A stretch of 64,000 bases of DNA from Limanda limanda (Eukaryota > Chordata > Actinopteri > Pleuronectiformes > Pleuronectidae): positions 2,033,007 through 2,097,006 of the forward strand of contig NC_083647.1 of the NCBI RefSeq assembly GCF_963576545.1, given 5' to 3'. The notes beneath the pieces were generated by a model. The model was not told the DNA's origin. It worked only from the letters and a program-made list of their open reading frames with translations, and did not search any database. Both the position numbers and the translations under genes were made by a program. Positions 11,866 through 23,769 of the stretch are shown here, in pieces. Every line of letters starts with the position of its first letter. Position 1 is the stretch's first letter.

Positions 11866-13670
11866 TTCAATAGCACCGAATGGAGAGAAACATTTATTGT
11901 ATGAGTAGGGTAGTATCCTTCTACCGGCTGTGTGTCATAGTTGAACCGTTCATGGGAACATCTGAAGCCCTGCTGGCGCAGGCTTTTACCAACATACAGA
12001 TAATTAAATCTATCAGTTTTTAAAGAGCAGGATAAGGGCTTAGCTAGGATACTGAAATCAGGATATGACGTTAACCTGCTTAAATAAAATAAATGAAATA
12101 TTGAGTTGATGCTGCTTTCCCACACATTCCTTCTGAATGTTATATCGCATCCTCTACTACTTCTCCTTTAATATAATCCATCACAAAGTTTATATGAAGG
12201 CCTGTTATTCATGTGCATACAAGGTACTAAGAGAGATACGAACCAACAGTAGTGGCGCTTTTCCTTATTCCCAGCTGAGGGAGTGTTTTTCCTCAGATGT
12301 GTGTCAGCAACTGGACATAAACACTAGTTGGTGTAGAGGCTGAACACGAGGATAAACCTGATGATATCAGTAGCTGCTATGGCAGGAACAGAGGGGCAAC
12401 TCACAAAGAAGATTATTACTTTTTAATTAGCTCCACATTTTTTGTCTTGTTACTGCTTGTGTTGCAGAATACTGCCCCTGGTCCTCCTGCCAGCACACAC
12501 TGCTGTGAAATTAAATGCCTTAAAGAAGATCCTGGAGACTGCAGAGTTCATTACCCTCCACTGTTTGTTTGACAGAGCAACATATTGAGGATGTTCTTTG
12601 CGTGGTCCTCACAACAGTGGGGCTAAAATATAATATCTATGCTGAGGGTGGCACTTTCAAATCAAAAAATTTTATGTTCTGAAGAGTTGGGCGATGATAT
12701 GAATGTGCTAAGTAGATGCTATGGCAATTTCCTTGTTAGATCATCTTATGTTTTCAACTTTAACTCAGGGAACACAAATGATGGAATACTCATAGGCCCT
12801 GTCTTCTGGGAAGCATAAATGTGCTTCGTAATGTTCACCTTTAATAATTGCCCATTGATTTGTCTTTGTCCCATATAAATTACAGCTTTACAGCGAAGGG
12901 AGTAAATAAAGGCATATAATTTATTCTATTGGGATCCTGGGAATCTTCCATTATGATGAAACTATCAGGGTTTTCCCCCAGGAAGCAGTTGGCACACTTG
13001 TCCTTTTCAACGACATGTAGTGCCACTGCTGCTGACACAAAAGTTAAAATAACAGAATCGTTGTATTCCATGTAATTCTCCAAAGACATTTAGCACAGTG
13101 GAACTATTTGGATTTATTCAAGTGAGGGATATGTGAATATAATGTTCTCTCTTCTGTCGTGCTGTAAGTCTCTGAAGATATCCTCTTTTTAGCCTCTCAT
13201 GACTCACTCGTACAGTTCTTGCTCCAAAATAGACACACCGCTACCACCTCACCACCCCCTGCCCCTAAGTGCTGTGCTGGGTGACTCAGTGAGGCATCAG
13301 TGTGAGAGCACTGGTGACCATGGTTGCTAGGCCACTTTCCCCAACCTTGATTTACAGCCTCCACAATGGGAACCATTCCCAGCGTTGATTTACATCTGAC
13401 TCTCCCTCTCCCGCCTGGCCGCATGGCCGCCTCCTGCCAGGCACTGATAGGTGAGTGGAAGCGGGGAAGTTAAGCAGCTTTTAGAGAATTTGGATTGTTG
13501 ATTGTTGAGGGATAAATAAGATGCTTAATGAGGCTGGCTGAGGTAGGTTGGTTGTGCCGGCTTTTTGAATACATCAGAGGAAGAATATGACATGACTGAA
13601 AGTCAAAACATGAACGTATGGCTGTGTATTTTACACAGTACATAGTGTTTGACTGATGGGCTCAATCAGA

Positions 13671-14457
13671 CACTAAGGCCCAATCCTATTTCACCCCTTG
13701 GCCCTATCCCTACTCCTTGTTTTCGAGAGTTATCTTGCCCCTTGAAACGGAGTTACAAGGGCTAGTGTTGAAATCTTACCCTACGAATTGGAACAGCCCT
13801 TCAAGAAGCTGTTACATCATTAGTAGTCATCGCAAAAACCTGAAACGTCACCAGTATTTGTAGATGTAAACAGACAAGACACAACGTTTTGGCTGGGATG
13901 TCATTGTGATAACAATTTTGAGATCTTAAATAAACCAATGTTATTGTTTGAAGTTACTAAAGTGACAAGCCTTTGATATCCAAATAACATCTATGCTAAT
14001 GCAGGTGAATCGATGACATTTGAAATCAAAAAGCTTAGATGCTCGGCATTATTTCACGTATGAATCAAAAGCAAACAGCTTCAGTGAGCAACAAGGGGTC
14101 TGTAGGCAACCCTGCCAGGATGCTTTGTTATTAGAGGAGCATTTACATTCTGTAACATTGGATGGTCATGCAAACAAAACCGCTCGCAATCAAAAAGTTA
14201 AAAAGACCATAATACATTGAAACGATATTAAACTAAGAAATTACAATCATTATCATAATTTTTAAATCCATATTAATGGAGAAAATTGTGGGTCTCTCCC
14301 ACAGCTTGCCGGAGATTTGCAAGGCATTCTGGGTACCCCATGGTTTGAACTGTGAGTCTGAAAAATCTTCGTTTCGAGGGCTATAGAGCCCTAACACTTC
14401 ATCCTTTGAGGTATTTGGACAGCACAACACTACAAGTGTACGTGCAAATGGGCTTAA
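13671..14457. mobile_element. Candidate MITE or non-autonomous DNA transposon
   Basis: The left end begins AAGGCCCAATCC, followed by a CCC/GGG-rich block (ACCCCTTGGCCCTATCCCTA). The right end, read in reverse complement, begins TTAAGCCCATTTGC and contains GGGCTCTATAGCCCTCG. The outer inverted similarity is weak and I could not fix a target duplication. Sequence of this flavour is common in teleost MITEs. Boundaries are approximate. Confidence 0.4.
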
Positions 14458-15599
14458 GCATCTCATATAGAAGCTTACAGTATAATCACATTAATGCAAA
14501 CAAAACTAAAATCCCAAGGCGGAACAAATACCACCCAGTACTCTATACAGTATTCTATCTAAATTCTAGTATAGTGTATGCATTATTTTACAATAAATAA
14601 AAAAAAATTGCAATAAACTGAAAAAAAAATAAAGTCCCTCTAAGATATGTACAGAGCTGTGTTATACTCACCCCTCTGATATCATTCTTATCTCCTTCTT
14701 ACTTTTCATTCATTCATTCATTCCAGTAACTTTGCCATTTTTGGTGGCCTTCACTTTTGGAGTATGGGTACTAAGAGGAACAGGACACTGTCTTCAGACT
14801 GACCTGAGCCCTACCAGAAAAGAAAAAAAAGCAGCCCTGTCATTCACGAGACTGCAGCCTGTCCAGTCAGAGCAGTGGGGCTGCTCACACAGATGGCTCT
14901 GCTGTAGCAGTGACATCTCATCCGGCAAGGTGCTGCATTGGCCAATCAAACTCATGCTAACACATACCTGGTAGTTTGCCTTGAAGTTGGCATATTTCTA
15001 TTGTTTACCTCACGATTGTCCAAGCAAAATGTAAATAAATTGGCTATGAGTATTCCAAACCATTATGCAGTGTTCTGGTTTTTGATGAGCTCATAAACAG
15101 ATTATTGGATCATACTTAATCCTACCAGCACAAAATAAGCAGCCGCCTCACCAATGAAGCCATTGTGTTGTCTTACATCAGTTCAGAAAACTTTTTTCAC
15201 TCTGAATTTCTGTTTCTGCCCTTTGAGCTGCTGAAAGGAAAAAAAAAGCTATTGTAAATAATGAATGAGTGGAAACAAAAAATAAATGACATTCTGGTAA
15301 ACATGGAGGAAGTGCTTAAGTCTAACAGAGAATCCAAAAGAAAGTGTATTGACGATCCCTTTGATGGTTGGACATCATGCATTGATATAATCAGTAGAAT
15401 CAGCCTACACCTGATTTGGACTGCAAGAATCTGTATTTGGGTTTGTATAGTTACAGATATGGACCAACTTTTATTTCTTTTTAAATACACTATGAAATAA
15501 ATTCCAATTCCTTTATAAAATCTGAACTTGAGATAAATGTTTGCGCCAGCCACTATTTCACAAAACTTCACAGAGGTGAAAAAAAAGTTGCCCTGCTAT

Positions 15600-15960
15600 A
15601 GCACCGCTGACTCAAGGCAGGTTGTCTCCAGATTCTGATCCAACCATCTGCAGCCTCAGGAGAAATCCAGATGTAGCAGACAAGGCTACATGTTCCAGTT
15701 TTCAACTGTCCAGTGTTGATGAATCAGTGTCCAATGTAGCCTCAGATGTGTTCGTGGCTCACAGGAAAGGAACCTGATGTGGTCTCTGCAGTTGTAATAC
15801 ATACACCTCAGGGATAAACATTTTGTTCATTCTTAGATGCTTCTCTGCTCACCATAGTGGCGAACAGTGGTTATTTTAGTAACCGAGCCTTCTGTCAACT
15901 CAAAATAAGAAGAGGAGGACTTTCCATCACACATTTTACAAATAACCATGCACTGCTGTC
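15600..15960 (-). pseudogene. Decayed Tc1-like transposase fragment
   Basis: Motifs CCATCTGCAGCCTCAGGAGA, ATCCAGATGTAG and GATGCTTCTCTGCTCACC, in this order, match the antisense strand of the Tc1/mariner-type transposase repeat common in fish. On the minus strand CCATCTGCAGCC reads as a degraded Ala-Asp-Gly, the same block seen more clearly at 58279-58470. No open frame survives and no inverted terminal repeats were found. This is a fossil. Confidence 0.55.
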
Positions 15961-17331
15961 AAAAGCGGGACTCTAGCTGGATATCCCCCTGGTTGACGGG
16001 ATGCTGAGAGACACAGACTATGTTGAAGACATTTCCCCTTGAGGCCCCCCACTGGTGGCTCTTGCTTATTCATGGTAAACTGGCTCCAATATCTCAGCTG
16101 GAGCATAAAGAAGATATAGCCAGCTTTCTCTGAAAAAGAAAAAGCATTTCATGTCACACAAATATAAAGATGTTTAATACCCTTGTCATCGCTGTCTCCT
16201 CTGGGGCACTGAGCCATGGCCTCTCACCAAGAGTCAAGCTTGCAGGCTTGATGTGTTTGACTTGGACTCACTCTGCTGCCTGTAAAATGCTGCCTGATGC
16301 GACCTTATCCAAAATGACACCATACTTGCACAGACCGATCAAACTCAGCTTCTATCCTCCCAAGACAGAGACAACTGCACAGTCTGGGTCACCTTCTGCC
16401 CATGTTCCCTGACCGGAGCAGATACTTAGAGAGATAGATTGGATGAAGAGGCTCTGTGGTACCTCCCTGGATCCTGGCACATGAACACTTCCTGGAGGCT
16501 ATTGGTGGATTGCTCTCTTATTCCATCTTCTGTGTCTAACATTGGCAAGAGTGAGAGTTACAAAAAAATTACTTTATAATATGATCTACATATACTATGC
16601 ACTTCAGGTAAAATACATTGTTAGTTACTAGGAATAAACATTGTAGAATTCTAATGCATGATATCAATGAGTAAATGATTCACTAACTTTCATTCAGATC
16701 CAAAAACCTTTGTCTCTCAGCCTTCCTTTCTTCTGAGCATTACCTAGAAAACACAACTTCTTTCAGTCTGTACTGCCGCCATTCAGCCAAAGGTCTAGTA
16801 TCTGTGTGCCACCGTTACAGGAGCAGATGGCCTGTGCCGGCCTCCCTTGCTGTTCCCCCAGCTGTCCATGTGTTCATATCAACATAAAACATGACTGCTG
16901 CTAGTGAAATCATTGAGGAGATTATTGTTTTTACAATGATGATGATGAATCCAATAAGAATCCAACCTGAGGCACTGTACTGACGTGATCCTTTGTCCTT
17001 TGGGACTAGTATGTGTGCTTGTGTGTATGGATTTACTTCTGTCTTTTTGAAGACCAATATAAACATTTGGCCTTACAGAGTGAGAACATTTTGGCTGGTC
17101 CTCACTTTCTGGTATTCTCCAAGGGACTGGTTTTAGGTTAAAGGCAGGGTTGATAAGTGGTTTCTGAAACAATATTTATCTTATTTGTTTAAATCATTTT
17201 CACATTCTGAGAGCCATACACAAATAAAGTCGTCATCGCTGATTTACCTGCCTGCCTGCATCCTGCCGAACCGCAAATTGCTCATAACCTGGGTCTTTAC
17301 GAACCGGAGACATGCAGCGCAGAAGGTTTGG

Positions 17332-17990
17332 TTAAAGGGAGAGTTCACTGAAAAATGTAAATTCACTCATAATCAACTACCACCATTTGAGTCCACAAAA
17401 CACTTCTTGAGTCTCAGAAGTAAACTTTGTAGCAGCGGAATCCGATACAACTGAAGTAACTTGTGACAGAGACGTCAGAAGTAATAAAACAACAGAAAAA
17501 ACATAACATGCCTCCCTACTGCTCGTGTGGTGTCTTCCAAGTGCATGCAAGCCCCGACATTCATATTCCACTCAAAACGGCATAATTTGTGTCTTAAGCC
17601 TAAATGTCCACTGATATCTTCTTACGGACCCTACGACACACCATCGTGTAGCTAAGTCTGCTAGCTTAACCACTTTTGCAGGAGTTTTATGCTTACATCA
17701 CTTTGTAAATTACCTTGTTTTGAGTCGGATTTAAATGTTGGAAATTGCGGACACATGGATGATAACACACGAGAAGTATGGAGGCATATTATGTTTTTTT
17801 ACGTTGTTAATTACGTTGTAAATTTCCGTCACCATTTACTTCAATTGTATCGTATTCGGCTGCTAAAAAGTTTACTTCTTAGACTCCAGAAGTGTTTCTT
17901 GGACTCAAACACTTCACCGATCCCTCTATCAGCATAGTGGTGGATAGATAATGAGTGGATTTTTTATTTTTCAGGCAACCATCCCTTTAT
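17332..17990. mobile_element. MITE with long terminal inverted repeats, TTAA-type end
   Basis: The left end TTAAAGGGAGAGTTCACTG and the right end, in reverse complement ATAAAGGGATGGTTGCCTG, are inverted copies. Further in, GAGTCCACAAAACACTTCTT, CTCAGAAGTAAACTTT and AGCAGCGGAATCCGATACAA on the left mirror GAGTCCAAGAAACACTTCTG, CTAAGAAGTAAACTTT and AGCAGCCGAATACGATACAA on the right. The inverted arms are therefore about 150-200 bp. TTAA at the left and TTAT at the right suggest a piggyBac- or Kolobok-type TTAA target. A related fragment is at 27.1 kb. Confidence 0.8.
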
Positions 17991-18096
17991 GGGTTAGGTT
18001 AGGCTTTGACATTAGGTACAAGTAGTTGTAATTGCTAAGGTTAGGGTAAGGGGTTATTCATTATGTTAACAAGTCAAGATAGAGGTATAATTCTTT

Positions 18097-18118
18097 CTGT
18101 GTGTGTGTGTGTGTGTGG
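18097..18118. repeat. Short (GT)n tract
   Basis: Pure GT run of about 20 bp, next to a TTAGGGTAAGGGG-type stretch at 18040-18055. Confidence 0.7.
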
Positions 18119-19194
18119 GTGTATGTAGCTTTTTGACTGCTCCAGCATACCTTCCCTGTTATGGTTTACCTTCCATTTATATAAAATGCAGAGAACAATC
18201 AGTTAAGCCAGCAGTGATGAAAGGAATCAGAATTTGGCACACCTCATTAATAACAGTGCTCTCCCACTTTATCCAACACATCATGAATCATCCCTTTAAA
18301 TAATCCATCCCTTTAAGTAATCCACTTTGAGCTCTAATCCCCCACTATCCTTGCCTCACCTTTTGGGTATTGAATTAAACACGAGTCAAAGCCTAACCTA
18401 GATTATGTGTCCACTGATGAATAAATAAATTTGTCAAAGCGCTAGTGAGTCACCCCAAAGAATGGTGATGTGTTTAGACTTCCTTTTTTAGAAAGAATCT
18501 ATGAAGAGACCTGGAGGATTTCTTACATTCATAATACCGGGGAAATGGTTTGTATCTCTCTGATGCAGTAATTATAAAATAAATGCTAGTGAACTTGCCA
18601 CTGGAAATTGTACCCATGAGTGTTTGATTGGTTTGTTGACTGGTACCTTGTTAAATATTTATGTATTTGCATTGCTATCTGTCCACGCACAAACACTAGT
18701 GCACATATACTCACTAAAACCTGATGGGAACAGAGGCAAAATACATGGAAAGTAAACTGCCAAAGGAAGTAGGTCAAGATAGAGAACAAAATAATGATAG
18801 AGCAGGAGGGAGGGCAAGAGAATACAGCTGATCATCAGGAGAAAGGGAGAGAGAGGATGAGCTGCGGATGATGGATTAGTCAGAAAGTCAAACAAAAGTG
18901 GGAGAAAAAACTGAAAGATGAATCTGTTAATCTGTTTTCTCCCTTTTGTTAGATCTTTTATCTGCTCTGTCCTCAGTTGGTTGGAAGCATCCTTTGTTAT
19001 TCCATCATAGGACGTTTACTCACTGCACATACAATCCTTACCTCTACAGAAAAAAAATCTGGCATTGGTTTAATGGTCATAAACTAAACTGTTATTTTTC
19101 CTAATGAAAAACATTGGGTTGTGTGAGTTAGAGTCTCTCCAGAACAAAGCAGTAATGTGTATTGTTGTAGTCCTCCAAAACCTCCTACAGCAGT

Positions 19195-19440
19195 GGCGGG
19201 TCCATGGGCAGGGGCAAAGGGGCCCCAGCTGATTAAATCTGATGGGCCCCTGAATTGCCTCTGTCCTGTCAGTAGTTTAACAATACTAACAGTTTGTTAA
19301 GAAATTTAATCTTAGAAGCTTTTTGAAGAACAATGTGCTTGAACAAGGGCCAATTTTCAAAATATATTTAATGACGTGTTATTTGGCCTAAAGCTTTAAA
19401 GCTAACAGTGAGTAATGACTGACTTAAATGTGCACCTAAC
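19195..19440. mobile_element. Candidate hAT-like MITE copy, family shared with 49.74-50.08 kb
   Basis: Begins CAGTGGCGGGTCCATGGGCA and shares TAAATCTGAT, GGCCCCTGAATTGCC, TGTCCTGTCA, CAATACTAACA, AAGCTTTTTGAAG and CAATTTTCAAAATAT with the copy at 49742-50080. The CAGTGGCGG start is typical of hAT-related ends. The right end is not clear here, so the copy may be truncated. Confidence 0.6.
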
Positions 19441-19879
19441 TGAATCAGGAATTTGATTCGCATGAAGTAATGCATTACTGATGGCCTTGTATTTTAGTTA
19501 CGTTGCTAGAAGTTCATCTTTTCAAATCACATTAATGCAGCAAAATGTATACGTTACGTTCTGCGTCCTGAAGGTGCACCACCCCTTGCCGGAACGTACC
19601 GAAGATTCCTGTGTAGTTGTGAACATGTCTTAGCAGAGAATCTCCCACTGTGTTGTGTGAAAGGCAAACCAGAGAGAAAGTCTGGACCCTTTTCTGCAGA
19701 CATCCTCAGTAGTTCATGTCTGAAAACGGCTTTAGAAAGTCTAGCTCCCAAGTACTTTCCTGATGTATTGACCTGGTATGTGCCCTCTTGACTGCTCAGA
19801 TTTGCTGATCTCTTTCAAAAGGGTGACCATGCTTTTGCTAGTAAAGCCTCCACATTAAGGAATTCACAGCCCATTGAAC

Positions 19880-20135
19880 TTAATCAGTTCTAGTCTCTAG
19901 CTTCTTTTAAATCCCTTTTTACATTTTTTTTTAGTAAAGCTTTTACAATCTTATTTATACTGACTAATCCATTTATCTGATCTTATGTAGGCCATTGTTT
20001 CTATTTTTCACTGGTCGTGTTTCTTTGTTCTTTTGTGTTATTTTCATTTTATCTGCATTGTCTGTTTTCATTTATTTTTTGCAAAGCACTTTTTAACATG
20101 GTTAAGAAATGTGCTATACAAGCATTGAATAAAAC
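19880..20135 (+). mobile_element. LINE-type 3' end
   Basis: T-rich, non-coding, and ends GCAAAGCACTTTTTAACATG, then AAATGTGCTATACAAGCA, then TGAATAAAACAG. This is the usual ending of teleost non-LTR element 3' tails (AAAGCACTTT ... GTGCTATA ... AATAAA). No coding sequence is attached. Confidence 0.55.
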
Positions 20136-20371
20136 AGAACCAGACTATAACAATAGAGGTGGCAGCAACAGAATTTTGCATCAATAAGAAACACAGTCAT
20201 GAGTTGTACACGATCAAAAATCCACATTAATAATGCTTGAATTGAAATGGAATAGTGGACATTTAGGTGTATTCTCTTATAATAAAACAGTGACAGAATG
20301 ACAGAGGTCAATGGCACAAAAAAAACAAGGAGACTACAAATTCTCCCTCATGTCCCTTTCTGTTTCCATAC

Positions 20372-20424
20372 CCTTTGTGTGTGCGTATGTTTGCGTGTGT
20401 GTGTGTGTGGGTGTGTGTGCACAC
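20372..20424. repeat. Impure (GT)n tract
   Basis: TGTGTGTGCG and TTTGCGTGTG units, followed by pure GT and a short CA stretch. Confidence 0.75.
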
Positions 20425-20570
20425 ATACACAGTTAATCCGCTTGACTCTACCCTGTCAAGAGTGTTCCTCTTCTGTTGGTATTTGAATGTGGACTTCAGT
20501 ACTATGGTAATCTCAAATGAACCCGTTTAGAAAGCACACAAAGATATTGAAGCTTTAGCAAGATTATCCC

Positions 20571-20571
<1 letters not shown>

Positions 20572-20648
<77 letters not shown>
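20572..20648. repeat. (CA)n microsatellite, about 77 bp
   Basis: Pure CA run. It generates a Cys/Val open frame on the minus strand, which is not a gene. Confidence 0.97.
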
Positions 20649-20651
<3 letters not shown>

Positions 20652-21664
20652 AAAGACAATCTGGTCAACTTTTTCCATGTTGGAGCACAGCGGACACAAG
20701 TCCTCAGTTGAAACTGAATTAATATCTAATGCATATCTGATTGACTTCCATCTGCTTGTGTTCACATTAATACCCTAACATGCCCAATTAGTCCTCGCCA
20801 AGAACATTTAATGCGTCTCAAGTCAATTACCTTTTACTTAATTTTCCAGCGACTTCATTTCAGAGTGGCCTAACCAAATAAAGCCTTGTATATTTCAATA
20901 ATCACAGAAAGGCGGTGGTTTCAAGGAACATTGAAAGTTTTTTGCCCTGCTCTTGTGTTGAGCAGAATATCAAAAATTCTAAATTCAACCCCAATAAGAG
21001 GACAAATGTTTGTGTCTAATAATATGTTGATTTTCCTGTTTTCCTGACAAGGAGCCGTCTCTATGAAATTTTCTTACCATCCTTTAATTTTTTACGAGGG
21101 TGATACTAGCAATGTAATATTTTTTATGCTTAGAAATCGACACCATTCAGAAAACATGTGGTTGTCCTCAGACTTTTATTTTGGGCAACAGTGGGTCAAA
21201 ATTTCACCCTGACTTCCACTTGAACTTATTTCCTGCTAAAGTAACATAATCATCCATGTTTGGCATAATCTGTCCAACACTTGCACACTCGTTGCAGCCT
21301 GTATGAACCACTCTGTGTGGAGGAGGTTTAAACCTGAACAAAGGCCACAGGTCACTTTACAGGATAACAGTTTTGTTATCTGGGTTTTTATTGCCTTTTG
21401 TAAATTTGTAAAACAGCACCTGAATACAGATTAGATATGGTGATGTGTCTGCACTGGAGGGTTACAGAAAAGCTAATTGTGTGTCTGTGAAGGAACTTTT
21501 TCTTCACTCTGGACATTTGTCTCGCAAATTCACCTGTCACTGATTGATGGTCTGAAATCTAATGTTGCTGCTTTACTTGCTAAAACCTTCTACATTTTAA
21601 CAGACATACACATGGCTGTGCCCACTGCCAGCTCTCTGTACGGACGATGAAGAGTATTATCATT

Positions 21665-21670
21665 TGCATG
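21665..21670 (+). promoter_or_regulatory. TGCATG (RBFOX-type) motif upstream of microexon A
   Basis: Lies 76 nt before the acceptor-side edge of the 21-nt exon. RBFOX proteins bind UGCAUG in pre-mRNA, and upstream sites usually favour skipping. The sequence match is exact; the function is inferred. Confidence 0.4.
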
Positions 21671-21746
21671 ACAGTCAACATGCAAGCAATATTTGTGTTT
21701 CTAATTCTGTCTTTGTTTGCTTGCTTTCTGTCTCCTTCTGTTCCAG

Positions 21747-21767
21747 AGGTCATCAGTAATATGCCAG
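21747..21767 (+). CDS. nrxn3: Neurexin SS1 microexon A, 21 nt
   Basis: Flanked by a strong acceptor (TCTCCTTCTGTTCCAG) and a consensus donor (GTGAGT). It enters and leaves in phase 1, so it adds exactly seven residues after GRFCNE: E-V-I-S-N-M-P, with the last base starting the next Gly or Ala codon. The position directly after EGF1 is alternative splice site 1 of alpha-neurexins. Human NRXN3 has a short segment ending in Pro at the same place, before the GLSHLMM block, which supports homology. TGC triplets in the upstream tract (TTTGCTTGCTTTCTG) resemble the UGC motif bound by SRRM4 near neuronal microexons. Proposed from sequence; no transcript was available. Confidence 0.75.
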
Positions 21768-22339
21768 GTGAGTGAACACAATGTCAAATACATGACAACC
21801 CATTGTTTGTATAGCTCAAGATGAAGAGACAATGTGCATCATTGTAAAAAGCTGCCTAAAAGTACATTGAAAAAAAGGAAAATAGAATAGAAACCAAGAG
21901 ACAGATTGTATAATAATGCAGTTTATGTTCTATATAGATTTCCTTACTTCTTGGTTATTTGCAAAATATCAAATGAAAGATTGGAAACTGTCTTTCGAAT
22001 TTAATTTCTCAAAATTCTAAAGAATATTGTAGGTCACTTAATGTTTTATCTGATTAATACAAATAAATATATCAATAAATTATGATAGAAAATATATATT
22101 CTTTGTCTAGAATCGAAATCCAATTCACACACAGATACGTTGCTTACTGCAAGCGTTCTAACCAGTTTAACCCAAACCAGCCGCATGAGGTTTGATACTG
22201 GACAATAGGTTCTATTCCAGGGGTGGGCAAACATTTTGACTCGCGGGCCACAATGGGTTCTAAAATTTGACAGAGGGGCCGGGCCAGGAGCAGATGGATG
22301 GAGTGTTTTTGTGAACTATATAATATAAATGACATGGAA

Positions 22340-22821
22340 AAATCATTACATGAAAGGATTTGGCCTTTACCAAGTAGCAAAACACTTATTTGCAAGGCCA
22401 TTTAACAAAAACTAGCCTTTAGAGAAAGGCTTGCTAGCCTTTGCTATTTCGAATGCCCCCAAAAAAACATGCCTTGGTAGATGACTCTTTAATTGCAGTT
22501 TGTCTGTGAAAAAAAATGTTGCTGAGTCTCTAAATTAGTCGCCAACCTCTGAGCTGATGCCAACCGTTCTTGCGTTTACTGCTTGCTAGCGTAGTTAGCA
22601 TGGTTCGTAGCAAAGTGACGGCTGATGTTGTACTACATGAAAACTGCGACAGTTTCTCGGCATATCAGGCATACAGCCTTCGATTGGACTTCAGTGAAAA
22701 AGTATTTTGTTGTCGACTCCGTGTTAAACACTCGGCACTCATTGTCCAATTTTCGTTTCCTTGATCCTCTCATTTCACAGAAGGGCTCACAGGGCAAAGG
22801 GAAAAAGTGAAGGGAGATCAT
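22340..22821 (-). pseudogene. hAT transposase remnant with BED-type zinc finger
   Basis: Read on the minus strand from about 22770 there is KRKLDNECRVFNTE, then KYFFTEVQSKAVCLICRE, the first half of a BED-type finger (CxxC), followed by YNISRHFATNHANYAS supplying the two histidines. This is the N-terminal pattern of the hAT transposases from which GTF2IRD2- and ZBED-like genes derive. A TAG stop falls between TVAVFM and YNISRH, and a TAA follows SKQ. After a frame change, FEIAKASKPFSKG, a block known from the same family, is readable. The catalytic core is absent. The gene is broken and could not make a working transposase. Confidence 0.85.
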
Positions 22822-22854
22822 GTGCCCTTTCGAGCCCTATACACCACACTCCCG

Positions 22855-23080
22855 GCAAATTTAATTTAGCTGACGCTTTTATCCAAAGCGACTTACAATA
22901 AGTGCATTCAACCCCGAGGGTTCAAACCCAGAACAACAAGAATCAAGAAAGTACGATTTCTTAAAAAATAAAGCAAAACTACAAAGTGCTATAAGTACGT
23001 GCCATTTAAGTGCTAATAAATTGTTAGTTTAAAAAAAAAAAAAAAAAAAAAAAATTTAATAAAATTTTTTTTTTTTTTAT
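22855..23080. repeat. Common teleost repeat nested in the hAT element, with A/T homopolymers
   Basis: TTTAGCTGACGCTTTTATCC followed by AAAGCGACTTACAATAAGTG and CATTCAACC is a very frequent fish repeat. A shorter copy is at about 33205-33275. It ends in a poly(A) run (about 23030-23055) followed by a poly(T) run (about 23065-23079). It lies within the hAT boundaries and so appears to have inserted into that element or been carried with it. Confidence 0.75.
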
Positions 23081-23475
23081 TATTTGGACAAGTTCGGCGG
23101 GCCGGATTAAAAAGCCCAACGTATACGTATATAAGTATATAAGTATACGGCCAGCGGGCCGTACTTTGCCCATGTCTGTTCTATTCTGTCACTTTAGGAT
23201 AAAGCTACAGTTCACTGGTCTTTAACTGCTTATTCAATTTCACTGAAAACCACATGCAGTCACTTTTAACATGTGGTACAGCTGATTGAGATACATCACC
23301 TAAAGAAAGATCATTGTTACAGTTGCTGCAAGTCATGCAAGGGTTTTTTTCAAAGTTATTGACCGACATAGAGTTTTCAGCTCCCATCAGCTTCATGGAA
23401 CTTTAGAATAATGTCCTTGGTTCATTTTTGCCATTGTCACAGCGTTTTAAGTTGTTTTTAGAAAAGACACATGCA

Positions 23476-23489
23476 CAGACACACACACA

Positions 23490-23536
<47 letters not shown>

Positions 23537-23592
23537 ACACACACAAACACACACACACACACTCACATACACACACATACAGAGAGAGAGAG
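23476..23592. repeat. Compound (CA)n-(GA)n microsatellite
   Basis: Interrupted ACAC units (23476-23580) followed by AGAGAGAGAGAG. Gives His/Thr open frames of no coding value. Confidence 0.93.
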
Positions 23593-23769
23593 TTAGCGTC
23601 CAGCTGTGACTTTAGCAGAGCTATAGTAGCTAAAGGTCCAGCTGGGTTAAATGTGTTAAATCAGAGTATTATATACACTAGCATGCTGCTATTTCTCATG
23701 AGGAAGCCTCCTTTTCAACCACAGGAAGCTTTGTGACTTGTGTGTTCTGATGTCATGTTTTCTCTCCAG

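Larger units (their letters stand above)
8881..21746 (+). other. nrxn3: Neurexin intron after the first coding exon, 12.9 kb
   Basis: Bounded by the donor GTAACT at 8881 and the acceptor TTCCAG ending 21746. I see no other convincing exon. It contains a SINE head, several MITE or DNA-transposon fragments, one LINE 3' end and a 77-bp CA repeat, all listed separately. The stretches at about 8.9-11.5, 12.0-13.6, 14.5-15.5, 16.0-17.3 and 18.0-19.1 kb show only unremarkable AT-rich sequence and short chance open frames. Confidence 0.8.
22218..23178 (-). mobile_element. hAT element, 961 bp, with perfect 8-bp target duplication
   Basis: The left end is CAGGGGTGGGCAAAC. The right end in reverse complement is CAGACATGGGCAAAG. 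Both ends carry the GCGGGCC-rich subterminal sequence common in vertebrate hAT elements. The 8-bp duplication TTCTATTC is exact on both sides (22210-22217 and 23179-23186), as expected for hAT insertion. Inside is a decayed transposase on the minus strand and another repeat near the right end. The element sits in the 2-kb intron between neurexin microexons A and B. Confidence 0.93.

Noticed and set aside
18040..18060. TTAGGG-like words suggesting an interstitial telomere repeat
   Set aside because: Only one or two TTAGGG-like units, not a tandem array.
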